Below, one piece after another: positions 44,685 to 55,257 of a stretch of 64,000 nucleotides of DNA. This stretch comes from Bretschneidera sinensis. Lineage: Eukaryota > Streptophyta > Magnoliopsida > Brassicales > Akaniaceae. A program made the position numbers and the translations under genes. The DNA lies in assembly GCA_023935145.1 (NCBI GenBank), contig CM043700.1, positions 66,013,120 through 66,077,119 on the forward strand. The letters are read 5' to 3'. The notes under the pieces are model-generated. The model did not search any database, was not told the origin of the DNA, and worked only from the letters and a program-made list of their open reading frames with translations. Every line of letters begins with the position of its first letter. Within the stretch, counting starts at the first letter, position 1.

Positions 44685-46656
44685 GGCCTTGTGGGCCTCG
44701 TAATCTCCCCCTTCCCCCGACCGAGCGTCCTCAACAGGTCCCTCGACCCCCTTTTCTGGGGCAGGCTGACCTGCACTCCCTGGCCCTTTCTGGGCCTCGG
44801 CTATAGTGGCCTCTTCAGCACCTCCTCCGAAAGAAGCGATGTTAGACCCTTCTTAGTCTACAGCCAAATCGAGACCCGAGAAGTCAACCCCCGGGAAAAG
44901 GAGCACAGCCCTCATCTTGACTTCCTCAAATCCTTCTATGTACTGATTTGCACCCTTCTCCTTAAAGAATGCCTCATTCTCTGTAGCCTGACGGCGGACC
45001 TTCTTCAGCTCCTCTCTAAGATCCTCTTTGGACCTAAGCTGATGATCCCTTTCAAAAACTGCCTCCGCCCTCTCTCTCTCTGCCGTCTCAAGAGAAATGG
45101 TCAAGTCATGAACAACGTCCTGGGACCCCTGCAATTTGTGCTCAGTCTTGGCCAGTCGATCCACCACGTCCAAAGAACACCGAGAAAGCACACCGCCGAG
45201 AACCTTCGCCTAAAAAGAGAAAAAAGCAAACCCGTCAAAGAAAAAAGAAGCCAAAAACGAATCTAAGAGTAAAGCGGACGTCACCTGAGAGAAAGCGACC
45301 TCTGCGGTCGAGCAAAGAGCCTTGAAAGGCTTCGAGGAAGCGCCCACCATATCACGATGGGGAATCCCTAGCACTAGATGCTCGTGGGCCACCTTGGGAT
45401 TAGAAAACACGGAGTCATCCGTCCTCAGAGCCCACCTCGGAGTAAAAAGGGGCTATCCCGAGCCTTTCCTGAGGCAAAGGCGCTCCAGAAAGAGGCGCGG
45501 GTGCGGTTGGGTCGGTTCCTCCTTGGGAAGATGGAGGCCTAGGGGGACTGTCCACCAAAATCGGAGCCATGGGCGGAACCTTAGTCTTCTTCTTTTGCCC
45601 CGAATTGCTGGCTTCTGTAGCCTTTTTTCGCTCACCGACCACACGCTTAGCCAATACTGCCATCTCCATATCTGGGCAAAAAGGAGAGCGTTAGAAACTT
45701 GGGTAAAAAGATGAAAATTTCTACGCACTAATAAATCAGCGACTACTATGCCCAATGTGCGGGGGAAGGCTAGGAGGACACAGGCCGCACCTGTGGAGTT
45801 CTTCATTGTCTCCGAGCACTTCTATATCCAAGGGCGCGGCCAGCATCGCCCTCACCATCTCCTACTCACGGGTTTAAAGATGTGACCTTTTACATTTACC
45901 AACACGATCCAAACCCCAGCTAAGAGGGATATCGTAACTCTCAGCACTCTGAACAAAGAAAAAACCCTTTTTCCACTTCTTTATGGAAGAAGGTTTTTCC
46001 TTCAGAACATTTTTCCCCCGCCTTGAGCTAATGATGAACCACCCAGTGTGGCCAAGCCGGGCCAACTGGAAATGGGCCTTAAACACACTGATATTCATCA
46101 CCCCACCAGTCTCCTAGCAAACGGCGATAAATGCCAGAATCAGCCGGACTATGTTGGGCACTAGCTGGCTCAGCGTGATACCAAAGTATTTGAGCACCAA
46201 GCAAAGGAATGGATGGAGAGAAAGCGTGAGCCCGGCCTTAAGTTGTTGCTCATAAAGGCAAAGCTCGAAAGGCACCTGACTGGACAAGACATCGCATACC
46301 CTCTCTCCACCTTTGGGAGCCCTCATATGGAATTCAAGAGGGATCTTATATTTAACCCTCATTTTCACAAGACTGACCTCCCTCACAGCACTTGGAATAG
46401 AATTTGCTTTGAATGTCTATTCCTCCCTCTCAGTATCTGAGGCGTCGTCTCTAATAATCAATAACGCCCGAACATCCCCCTCTCTAGATGACTCGGCCCT
46501 TAGGCCCCCTCTTCCTTCCCCCCTGTACGGAACAAGGGCTAGGCCCCCACCCGGGGGAGCCATCTTTTGAGAAGAGGCTTCCTCGGTAGAAAGAGAGCCC
46601 ATCGCCTCCTCTATCTCCCTGGACAAAGCCCTACTGGTATCGCTACCACCAGACAT
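44685..46656 (-). pseudogene. gypsy-D antisense gene with introns
   Basis: Minus-strand gene between integrase and the tandem array, opposite to the element's own genes. It starts with ATG at 46656 (MSGGSDTSRALSREI), 115 bases after a TATA box. The next block (46386-46114), YKIPLEFHMRAPKGGERVC, LYEQQLKAGLTLSLHPFL and FGITLSQLVPNIVRLILAFI, continues at 46101-45874 with FKAHFQLARLGHTGWFIISS and PSSIKKWKKGFFFVQ. This matches the domain long annotated as 'putative gypsy type transposon' in plants. The second half is acidic-proline-rich, then a coiled coil (DRLAKTEHKL, ETAERERAEAVFERD, EELKKVRRQATENEAF). The frame is interrupted by stops near 46417 and 46113, both consistent with Gln or Trp codons lost by C-to-T or G-to-A changes. 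A clear intron is 45210-45284 and a probable one is 45672-45728. Function unknown. Confidence 0.8.
45210..45284 (-). other. intron in the antisense gene
   Basis: On the minus strand CTCAG|GTGACG opens and a pyrimidine-rich TTTTTCTCTTTTTAG|GCGAAGG closes a 75-base GT-AG intron. Its removal joins the segment coding AFSQ to the coiled-coil exon. It reads as CT...AC on the element's sense strand, so the genomic RNA would not splice it. Confidence 0.7.
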
Positions 46657-46770
46657 CTCACCTAGAAAGAAAAGACTAGTTTATGTGGAAGACCCCTAAA
46701 TACGCCAAGTGCTCTCAAACTCAGGATCTCTTAAACTAGCAAAGTGAAGACCAAATGAAGAAAGAACCCT

Positions 46771-46780
46771 CTTATATAGA
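46771..46780 (-). promoter_or_regulatory. TATA box of the antisense gene
   Basis: The minus strand reads TCTATATAAG, then AGGGTTCTTTC, 115 bases before the ATG at 46656. The spacing leaves a leader of about 80-90 bases. Confidence 0.6.
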
Positions 46781-47035
46781 AGCTAGGGGTAGCAGAACCG
46801 AGAAACATCAATCCGCGCGTCAGATGAAAGGACGCATCTCTTGGCATTCCCGAAGCGTCTAGGTGACAGTTGTCATCATAACCTACCCTTCACTCTGCCC
46901 AATGCGCCACCCTTTGGGTAGCCACCACCACCATTTAATGCACCCAACGGGCGAAAACCCAAGGGCCAAGGGTAAAATTTTCTAGAAGGCCCAAAGAAAG
47001 AAAGAGGCCCAGGCGCATGATTTATTTGAAGTCCT

Positions 47036-48295
47036 CAACGCTCGGTCGAATCTCCAAAAAGTTCGAGTGTATGAGCTGCGTTGCATACAATCGACGCATT
47101 TTCTCCAGGAAATCCGAGCCTTGTCAACGCTCGGTTGAATCTCCAAAAAGTTCGAGTGTATGAGCTGTGTTGCATACGTTCGGCGTATTTTCTCTAGGAA
47201 ATCCGAGCCTTGTCAACGCTCGGTCGAATCTCCAAAAAGTTCGAGCGTATGGGCTGCGTTGCATATGCTCGGCACATTTTCTCCAGGAAATCTGAGCCTT
47301 GTCAACACTCGGTCAAATCTCCAAAAAATCCGAGTGTATGAGCTACATTGCACACGCTTGGCGCATTTTCTCCAGGAAATCCGAGCCTTGTCAACACTCA
47401 GTCGAATCTCCAAAAAGTCCGAGCCTATGAGCTACGTTACATATGCTCGACGTATTTTCTCCAGGAAATTCAACCCTTGTCAACGCTTGGTCGAATCTCC
47501 AAAAAGTCCGAGCGTATGGGCTGCGTTTCATACGCCTGGTGCATTTTCTCCAGGAAATCCGAGCCTTGCCAACGCTCGGTCGAATCTCCAAAATGTCCGA
47601 GCGTATGGTCTGTGTTGTATACACTCGACGCATTTTCTCCAGGAAATCCGAGCCTTGCCAACGCTCGGTCGAATCTCCAAAATGTCCGAGCGTATGGTCT
47701 GTGTTGTATACACTCGACGCATTTTCTCCAGGAAATCCGAGCCTTGTCAACGCTCGGTCGAATCTCCAAAAAATCCAAGCGTATGAGCTGCGTTGCACAC
47801 GCTCGGTGAATTTTCTTCAGGAAATCCGAGCCTTGTCAACGCTCGGTCGAATCTCCAAAAATTCCGAGTATATGAGTTGCATTGCATACTCTCGGTGCAT
47901 TTTCTCTAGGAAATCCGAGCTTTGCCAATGCTCGGTCGAATCTCCAAAAAGCTCGAGCGTATGAGCTGCGTTGTATACGCTCGGCGCATTTTCTCCAGGA
48001 AATCCGAGCCTTGTCAACACTCGGTCGAATCTCCAAAAAGTCCAAGCGTATGGGCTGCGTTGCATACGCTCGGTGCATTTTCTCCAGGAAATCCGAGCCT
48101 TGTCAACACTCAGTCGAATCTCCAAAAAATCTAAGCGTATGAGCTGCGTTGCACACGCTCGGTGAATTTTCTCCAGGAAATCCCAGCCTTGTTTATCACT
48201 CGGTCGAATCTCCAAAAATCCGAGCCTTGTTTATCACTCGGTCGAAATCTCCAGAAAGTCTGAGCGTGCGAACAACATTGCACACACTCGATGGT
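47036..48295. repeat. 89-bp tandem repeat array (14 units) inside gypsy-D
   Basis: gaatctccaaaaa recurs at 47048, 47137, 47226, 47315, 47404, 47493, 47582, 47671, 47760, 47849, 47938, 48027, 48116 and 48206. The step is exactly 89 bases in all but the last interval (90). A short 38-base unit follows, then decay by about 48295. Each unit holds an inverted repeat, cgagcgtatg...catacgctcg, around agctgcgttg. Units at 47582 and 47671 are almost identical, which points to recent duplication. Because 89 is not a multiple of 3, long open frames on both strands across it are artefacts. Confidence 0.97.
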
Positions 48296-49526
48296 TTCTC
48301 TGAGCGTGCGGCCCGAGCTTAACTTTGCAAAGACACTGCCAAAGGCTGCTCTCAAGTACGGGGGCTTTGGACCCCCCTCTTAACAAGCATAATTTGTCAT
48401 TGATTCATACAAGTGTAGAAGGTAAGGATATTATAAGAAGACAGGGAATAAAAGAAAAGATGTTTTGTTAATTCAAAGGATTACAACTAACAACCTCAAA
48501 GTACAAGTAAAAAAGGACCTTAACGGCCTCGAAGAACAAGGAAAAATATAAAACGCCAGAACCCTCAGGCAGTGCCAGTTACAAGCTCCCACACCCTCAT
48601 CAGGCTGAAAATCTCCTAGCACGAGCCTAAGAGAGCCGGCGCAAACCCGAGACTGAAAATGTAAACCACTATGATCAACCCCAAGTTCAGGACACCCCCT
48701 CCCCCCGCCCGCTCTCGAAACAAGAAGAAGAGGGCAGCACCAATCCCCCTTATCTTGCTGCCACCAGAAGAACGGACGCAGCCTTACTCTCAACTTCCAA
48801 GAACTCAGAGCAAGCAGCCCCACCCCTCTTCTTCTTCTGTTCCTAGCAAGCCGGGGCACGAGGGGCCCACCATCCAGAGACACAGCCCCCCAGACTTTAA
48901 ATTAATCCGTGGTACTCCTTTGGGGTCGGCTGTGCCCCTCTTCTTCTTCCGTTCCTTGGAACAGAGAAGGTCTTGGCCCAAGGAACCCTCCCAGCTCCCA
49001 CTTGCAATCTGGAAAGGGTCCTTGCCTCCACTCGGAATCTGAAAGAGATCCTGACCCTTGTTTGAAATCAGGGTGAAGACCATGGTCGTCGAACCACGAT
49101 CCTCCTCCAAGGTAACCTCGTCTTCCTCTTTGGCTTCCATAGAACCCTTAAGAGGTTAATAACCCCCCTCACTCTCTGTGGTCATTACCCTCAACTCTTC
49201 TATTAAAAAATGGTGTCTCCCTCTCAAGCTCTTTATAAATTGAAGTCGTTTCTGCTTAAAACAAGAAGTGTCATAGACCCCTATTTATAAGAAGGGAAAT
49301 CATGCTCAACGAAGGAGAATAAATGCAAAAAACAAAAAAATAGGAGACGTTTCACTTCTCCAGGCGACCTTTCACCTCCCGATAGTGACGCTCCGATTAC
49401 CAAGGACAACCACCCAAATGTGTAACTGCTCTCACGATTACAAGATGTCATTTCACTCTCCCAGGTAGTAACGGCCCGGCTCCCGCACACGTTCTGGGTT
49501 CAATTAAAAGCCCATCCCAACAAATA
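48296..49526. other. gypsy-D 3' region with a possible second antisense gene (49140-48805, minus)
   Basis: Mostly non-coding. On the minus strand an ATG at 49140 opens 111 codons beginning MEAKEEDEVTLEEDRG, acidic at first and then with a short internal repeat (LFQIPSGGKDPFQIASG). I recognise no family. Two TATA-like sequences stand upstream on the same strand: CTTATAAATAGG at 49280-49291 and TTTATAAAG near 49230. Direct repeats of a cccctcttcttcttc type occur at 48828 and 48936. The coding status is uncertain. Confidence 0.45.
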
Positions 49527-49570
49527 ACTTCCTCAAGCACATAAATGTACTCAAGGAAGTGGGGGGCCTG
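49527..49570 (+). promoter_or_regulatory. gypsy-D stem-loop and polypurine tract
   Basis: ACTTCCT (49527-49533) pairs with AGGAAGT (49554-49560). Inside it a further ACAT/ATGT pair closes on AA. The stem ends directly on ggggggcctg, the polypurine tract next to the LTR at 49571. Confidence 0.75.
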
Positions 49571-50223
49571 TGATATGGTCCAAAATATCCTGGCCCAAAT
49601 AAGCTCCAAGCCCAGCTGGCTTTGGCCCAAACAAGCCCCAAACCCAGCTATGTGCTCCAAAAGACTCAACAGATCCAGTGACCTCCCCAGGCCGAGCAAG
49701 CAATTCATATATTCCCTAGCCCAACGAAGTCTCCAGGCCTATAATGGACGGCCCAGCAAACCTACACTTGGACCTCCCCTAAGGCCTCCATACGGTCGTC
49801 ATCCACCCTACAAAGCTATCAGCCACCCTGCAGCTACCCTACAGCCGCACTCTCGCTCGAGCCCGCTATCATGACCACCATACTGACAGATGCCTATAAA
49901 TGAGCCAAGGTATGGATCTCACCAATCATCCACATACACATCCAATTTGACATTTGATTTTCTAGAGCCCTTGGTTCCTCTTTCGAACCCTCAGCTCCTC
50001 CCTTAAATATTTGCTAACTTAAGCATCGGAGCACCTTCGGAGGTTTCCCCCTCCCCTCCCTCCGAGGGCCTTCAGTTCACTTCTGTCACTTGTGTAGGAT
50101 CCAGACCGAGTCCTCACCCAGGCCAAGTCCTCATTCCAGCCAAGTCCTCACTCAGGCCACATCCCCAACTAGGCCACGTCAGCTTCCAGGCCACGTCAGC
50201 ACCGACAGTTTTTGGCATCAACA
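49571..50223 (+). repeat. gypsy-D 3' LTR
   Basis: A 653-bp LTR, close match to the 5' LTR, with TATA at 49894-49901. It ends CATCAACA and is followed by AGACA. Confidence 0.95.
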
Positions 50224-50228
50224 AGACA

Positions 50229-50398
50229 CTTAGTTGTAAATATCGTTAAAAAACTAGTAATTAATTATGAATGACTACAAATGCTTATTACATCACAAAT
50301 TTGCAGTAATAATACAATTGAAAAGTGAATCCCATGCAAAATCATACGAATAATGAACTATGAATTAATTATTCTATCATTAAATATTAATGAGCTTG
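50229..50398. other. sequence downstream of the laccase stop codon
   Basis: 170 AT-rich bases between gypsy-D and the laccase stop, probably laccase 3' untranslated or downstream sequence. Confidence 0.5.
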
Positions 50399-50866
50399 TT
50401 AACATTTAGGTAGATCAGGTGGTGGTGGAGGTAACATAGTTGATGGAGTTGGTCCATTTTCAACCTCGAAGGATATGGCCAGGCCCCACAGCAAGTGCAC
50501 ATCCAGGTGGCAGTGCACTAGCCATACACTTGTACAACTTAGATCAATGCAGAAACAATAATTCAGTTTTTTCACAGCCAAAAAAGAAAAATTTAAGAAA
50601 TCATAAATATGCTACATTATTAACCTGGATTATTAGCTACGAATCTAATTATATTCCATCCTCCAACTGGTACACCAATATTGTTGCGAATCTGGGCATC
50701 AACGAAATTCAGCTTCAATCTATCCCTTGCGTCATTATAGTTTCCAAAACCATAAGCCAACACGTGAAAGTTGAAACCATGGATGTGTATTGGGTGATTC
50801 TCTATAGTCACCAAAGCCGTGTATTGAAGGATCATCTCCACTGTTGAATTGAATTTCATACATGGT
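50399..50866 (-). pseudogene. laccase, last two exons, truncated
   Basis: Laccases are secreted blue multicopper oxidases; plant ones oxidise monolignols and flavonoids in the cell wall. Exon 50859-50620 reads FNSTVEMILQYTALVTIENH, then PIHIHGFNFHVLAYGFGNYN, with the HxH copper ligands of the C-terminal cupredoxin domain. It ends VANNPG next to a GT splice donor. The last exon gives WLVHCHLDVHLLWGLAISFE, with the HCHxxxH type-1/type-3 copper ligands, and ends in a proline-rich PPPPPDLPKC tail before the stop at 50399. The N-terminal domains and most exons are absent. The exon is cut at about 50866 by copia-3, so the rest may lie beyond the right edge. Slight frame irregularity at the upstream end and an untidy acceptor phase suggest decay. 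This is the only host gene in the window. Confidence 0.88.
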
Positions 50867-51047
50867 AACGAGAGATTTGTGAGGTTGATAATAAGAAACT
50901 TATGGCAGGACGTAGCCTTATTCTTAGGTGAACCTGGGTAAATCTTTTCTTTTTTTTCTTTTTTTTTTGTTTATAATTCGTGTGATTGAAAAGTCTCGAA
51001 TCGTTCAATTGGTATCAGAGCTTTATGTTCGAGGATTAACGATCAGA

Positions 51048-52671
51048 GATGTCGATTGGATCACGGATTAAAATCAAGAAGTTCGGAGGGAATAGCTTCG
51101 AGTTATGGAAACTGAAGATGTAGGATCTACTCGTTGATAGGGATCTGTGGACGGTGATAGTCGATGAGATACCGAAGAGTACGGTGTCCACAGCAGAGGC
51201 GTCGTCAGTGGTGGTTTCAAAATCATCTTCAATGACCATCACGGAGTGGGAGAAGCTCGATCGGAAGGCATGAAGTCTAATTCGGCTGTGCCTGGCTGAT
51301 TCTATCCTAACAAAAGTTTTTGGAGAAAAGACTGCAAAAGTTCTCTGGAAGAAGTTAGAAAGCCTTTATCAGAGTAAATCTCTGGTAAACAAACTGTTTC
51401 TACGGAAGAAGTTGTACAACCTTCGGATGACTGAGGGCGAATCTTTCTCTGTTTATCTACATGAGTTCAAAACTTTAATAGTTAAGTTATTGTCTATATT
51501 GTGATGGATGACGATAAGACTATTACACTACTTTGTTCACTACCTGATTCGTGGGATAACTTGATAGTTGCGATTGGTAGTGGTACGACTAATCTGTCTT
51601 TTGAGAATATCGTGGTAGCCCTATTGTCTTAGGAGATGAGGCGGCATGGTGCAAAAAAGTCGTCAAAAAAGGCCTTATCTATAAGAGGGCGAACCCATGA
51701 TAAAGACTATAAGTGGTCTGGTGATAAACCCAAGTTTAGGGGAAGATCGAAAAGTAAGGATAAATTTGGGTTGAAGTGTTGGAAGTGTAGGAAGCTTGTG
51801 CATCTAAAAAAAAGTGCAGAAATAAGAGTATAAACCCTGAAAAGCAAACAAGGGAGATATCAACTTCAGGTAATAGGAACCAATATGATGATAATGCTGG
51901 TGAATTAAATATGGCATCCTGTTTAGCTCAATAGAGGAGCTAAAAAAAGGGCAGAAATGAGAGTATAAACCTTGAAAAGCAAACATGAGAGATATCAGCT
52001 TCAGGTAATAGGAACCAGCATGATGATGATGCTAGTGACATAAATATGGCATCCTGTTTAGCTTAATCAGATCAGAGTGTTTGGATAATTGACACAGGAG
52101 CATCCTTTCACATGACACCTCACAGGGACTGGTTTCGTGAGTATAAAACCTTTGATGGGGGAAATGTTTTATTGGGAGATAACTCTCTAGTAAAAATTAT
52201 TGGTCGTGGGAAGGTAAAGTTGAGGATGAATGATGGGATAGTTAGAACACTTCCAAGCGTGATGCATATTTCGAGTCTCAGCATAAACCTAATATCAGTC
52301 AGTAAGATGGCAGATGGAGGAGTGAATTTCAGCTGTGACAAAAATTTTGCAAGATGACTGATGGATCGTTAGAAATTGCACGAGGTGTTCGGTATGGTAC
52401 GTTGTACAAGCTGCTGGGAAATAAAGTACAAAGTCAGTGCAGTGGAGGTTTTATCTCTGAGAAGGCAATTGATGATGAGGTGACATCCTCTATGTTGTGG
52501 CATCAGAGGCTTAGGAATATCAGTGAAAATGGACTATCTAATTTATCCTCAAAGCAGATGATGAAGGGAGTCCCAGATTGCTCCATGGGATTCGGTTTCT
52601 GTGAGCAATGTCTACATGGCAAGCAAAACTGTGTGAGTTTTAAGTCTGCTGGCACGAGGGCAAAAGGTATT
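51048..52671 (+). pseudogene. copia-3 gag-protease-pre-integrase (broken)
   Basis: Gag pieces: KKFGGNSFELWKLKM near 51090, then WEKLDRKA, VLWKKLESLYQSKSLVNKLF and LRKKLYNLRMTEGESFSVYL near 51340-51450. The zinc knuckle near 51775 (CWKCRKLVHLKK) has lost its later ligands. A 136-base tandem duplication follows at 51804-52075. Protease: VWIIDTGASFHMTPHRDW near 52080-52130, active site intact. Pre-integrase: LWHQRLRNISENGL near 52495, with FCEQCLHGKQN near 52600. Stops and frameshifts occur throughout gag (near 51121, 51273, 51500 and 51631). Confidence 0.87.
51804..52075 (+). repeat. 136-bp tandem duplication in copia-3
   Basis: Copies start at 51804 and 51940 (ctaaaaaaaagtgcag and ctaaaaaaagggcag). 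Both contain ggtaataggaaccag-type sequence and end atggcatcctgtttagct. The duplication spans the end of the zinc knuckle and the linker to protease. Substitutions between copies show it is not recent. Confidence 0.93.
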
Positions 52672-53951
52672 TGTTGTGCAATTATCTACCTAAATTAATA
52701 AGAAAATAATTGAAGTTTTACTTACAAGTGCACAAGGTCAACATAGTAGTATAGTGTGCAACTACGAGATCATTTCCACAGGGATTGGTAAATTTTGATT
52801 TAGAATTAATTTTCACAATATAAAACGATAGAATAAGTATTAAGTTTGAATTGATAATGATAAAAATGTAGGGCTTTGATATCCACCACTAATCATATTC
52901 TCCCAATAAAACAATGTACCAATGCTCTAGTCATGTTATGAATACTTACTGTTGTCAACTTAAAGGCATGGTGTATACTCCTTAAGCTATTGATTTTCCT
53001 AAGCATCGAGTTAGGCATGGTGTATACTCTAACTCTATTCTTTCTTAAGGGATTTAGTATGGTGTATGCTAAGTTGTTCCCTAAGAGAGCATATTATCTG
53101 TGAAAATCGACAAACACACAAGACCTATGGCATGATATATACTCTCGGTTTCCCATGTTGATTAACCCAAGAATCCGACGTGGATTTCTTTTGTTACTAT
53201 TGTCAGACCCAGGACTCGGTCATCCAAATTGATTTAACTAACTAATTCATACCACATGCATAAGTTGATAAGGCAAACACATATGAGAATTCATTAAAAT
53301 AGGAATTAATCAAGTTAAGAATCATAACGCAACTATCGCAAAGACAACAATATTCACATATAGAAAAACATAATCAGGTCTTCAATCAAGCCCTATTAGT
53401 AAGTTAATTACACATGGTTGTGATGTTAGACATCTTCATAATGTAAAAAATAAAGATAAAAGAATAAACCCGAAAAATACTGGCTTAGAAGAGTCGTCAA
53501 CTCTCCCAAAGCTCCAAACTAAAAAGAATATGTGGTTTTTGTGTTTACAAGCCTATTTATAAGGTTCAAAGACATCTAGAAACCCTAACTCAAAAAACAA
53601 AACCCTAACCCTACTTTCCAAAATAGGTTCTACCGTTTTACTGAACGTGTGTGCTCGATCTCATGTTGGTGCGCTCGAGCGCAAGGTTTCACTTGAGCCT
53701 TCTTCTTGTGCACACGAGTGTTGGTGCGCTCGATCGCACACTTCTATGCTCGATCTCACACTTATGTACTTGATCGCACTTTGTGCAGTTCCTAGTTCTT
53801 CCAGTTTTTGTTCTCTAAACCTGATAATGCTCCATTTTCTTCAATATCTTAGAAAACACAGAAAAGAAATAAAATAGCACGAAATAACACGACTAGGAAC
53901 TTAACAAGTGTAAATTAAGGGGCTTAAATATGAATATTTAAACACTTATCA
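52672..53951 (-). repeat. gypsy-B 3' LTR
   Basis: A 1280-bp LTR matching 61862-63133 with scattered substitutions and small indels. The TATA is on the minus strand, CTTATAAATAGG, near 53550. It carries the tgcgctcgatc motif cluster at 53645-53785. Confidence 0.95.
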
Positions 53952-53990
53952 CACCCCCAAACTTACATATTGCTAGTCCCTTAGCAATAT
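53952..53990 (-). promoter_or_regulatory. gypsy-B polypurine tract and stem-loop
   Basis: On the minus strand TTTGGGGGTG abuts the LTR. At 53967-53990 a perfect 9-bp stem ATATTGCTA/TAGCAATAT encloses a 6-base loop, in the same position and with the same core (GCTA...TAGC) as in gypsy-A. Confidence 0.8.
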
Positions 53991-55257
53991 AAAACTAAAA
54001 ACTAACTGAAAAACAATAGCAAAGATAAATCCACCATTCATGGTATCCAAAAATTTAGGTTACACATAAAACCATGATATTTATTCATGAGCAAGCTTAA
54101 AATATAAACCCATCTTTGCAATGAATAGGAGTTTTAAAACTAATCACTTACACGAGGCTGGCTAAGGCATCACAAGTCTGACTTAGTGTGTGGTGAATTA
54201 GCGCATAAAAGATTAAGCTTCCAAATAACTCTAATGTGTAGTGTTTTAGTGTCTTAAGATTTACCGAATTTTCTATCAGAATGAACAATAATGGCATAGT
54301 TTTATTTCCTTCTTTTCTTTTATTATGAAATTTTTTTGCCATGTTTAGTTCTCTTAAGCTTTCTAATTGACCCATGTAGCGAGTGTTTAGCCAATGACTC
54401 CCAAACCAGATGGTTTTAGGGCATTAGGTGTAAAGACACCCCTAAGGACTTACTAACTCAAGTAAAAAAGGCTACGAAACTAACTGGTTATAATGTTGCC
54501 AAGAAAAATTCTCACATTTTGACGTGAACACTCACTGCTTACTGAGGCAAGAGGTCCAATTACTTAGTGGAAAGTTTATTTAATGATCATTAGGAGCATT
54601 TTATTTTCTCTTTTTGTGCAAAATTTTTTTTTTCTATTTTTCTATGCCAAAGTGTTCATCTAACAAGTCATCCAGTTACAGTTAAGCCATGGAAACATAC
54701 ATATTAAAATTATGTGCTAATATACTCGTGTCAGATTAAATCAAACTAGTGAATTGTTAAATCCCTTAAAGTAAGTAATTAAACTTTAAAACTCTATTAT
54801 TAGATCATATGTTCAGGATTTTAAGCTTACTGATGAAATCTTATCATAATATTTGTTTAGATCAACCAAAATTTTCAAAACAATATGAACATACATTTAT
54901 CTTTTCCATAATAATAATAATAAAAAAAACTGGGACAGAGTGTGTGTGAATGTGTTTCCCATACCCCCAAACTTAAAGTACACATTGTCCCCAATGTGTG
55001 AATAACATGGAAAGATCTGACTTGGGAGTTGGAGAACAAGCTGGTTGGCATGGCTCATAGCACACCCCCAAACTTGAACGGATGCACACATATCGTCCCT
55101 GAAAAAGAAAAACAAAAGTAATACCGAAAAACAAAAGATACTAAAAGTAAACAGTTATGAGAAAAAACAAAAGGTCAAAATAAATACTAACAAGAAATGT
55201 GAAAAATACTAAAAATAAAAGGATATGCTGTGGGGTGCCTCCCATGAGTGCTAAGTT
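53991..55257. other. gypsy-B non-coding region between the env-position gene and 3' LTR
   Basis: About 1.27 kb, AT-rich, with no gene supported. Near 55228-55250 the minus strand reads CATGGGAGGCACCCCACAG, similar to the gggaggcaaccc motif in gypsy-C at 19890, just after the coding region. Confidence 0.65.

Larger units (their letters stand above)
38445..50223 (+). mobile_element. gypsy-D, complete Tat-type Ty3/gypsy element
   Basis: Complete 11.8-kb element. Two LTRs (TGATATGG...CATCAACA) are flanked by the target duplication AGACA at 38440-38444 and 50224-50228. Plus-strand order: LTR, primer binding site, gag, protease, RT, RNase H with a second RNase H domain, and integrase. An antisense gene, an 89-bp tandem array, a second possible antisense unit, the polypurine tract and the 3' LTR follow. 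A second RNase H and extra sequence after integrase that includes antisense genes and tandem repeats are known from the Tat lineage (Grande, Retand, Ogre). All sense genes are broken. It is more GC-rich than its neighbours. Confidence 0.95.

Noticed and set aside
47036..48295. CRISPR-like repeat array
   Set aside because: Units are contiguous 89-bp repeats without unique spacers, inside a plant retrotransposon.
47160..48355. Many overlapping open frames of 60-208 codons on both strands in the 89-bp array
   Set aside because: They arise from repeating a stop-poor 89-base unit that shifts frame at each copy; no start, domain or codon preference supports them.
48473..48883. Open frames around 48470-49040 on both strands as a host gene
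   Set aside because: They lie within gypsy-D between array and LTR, show no known domain, and overlap direct repeats.
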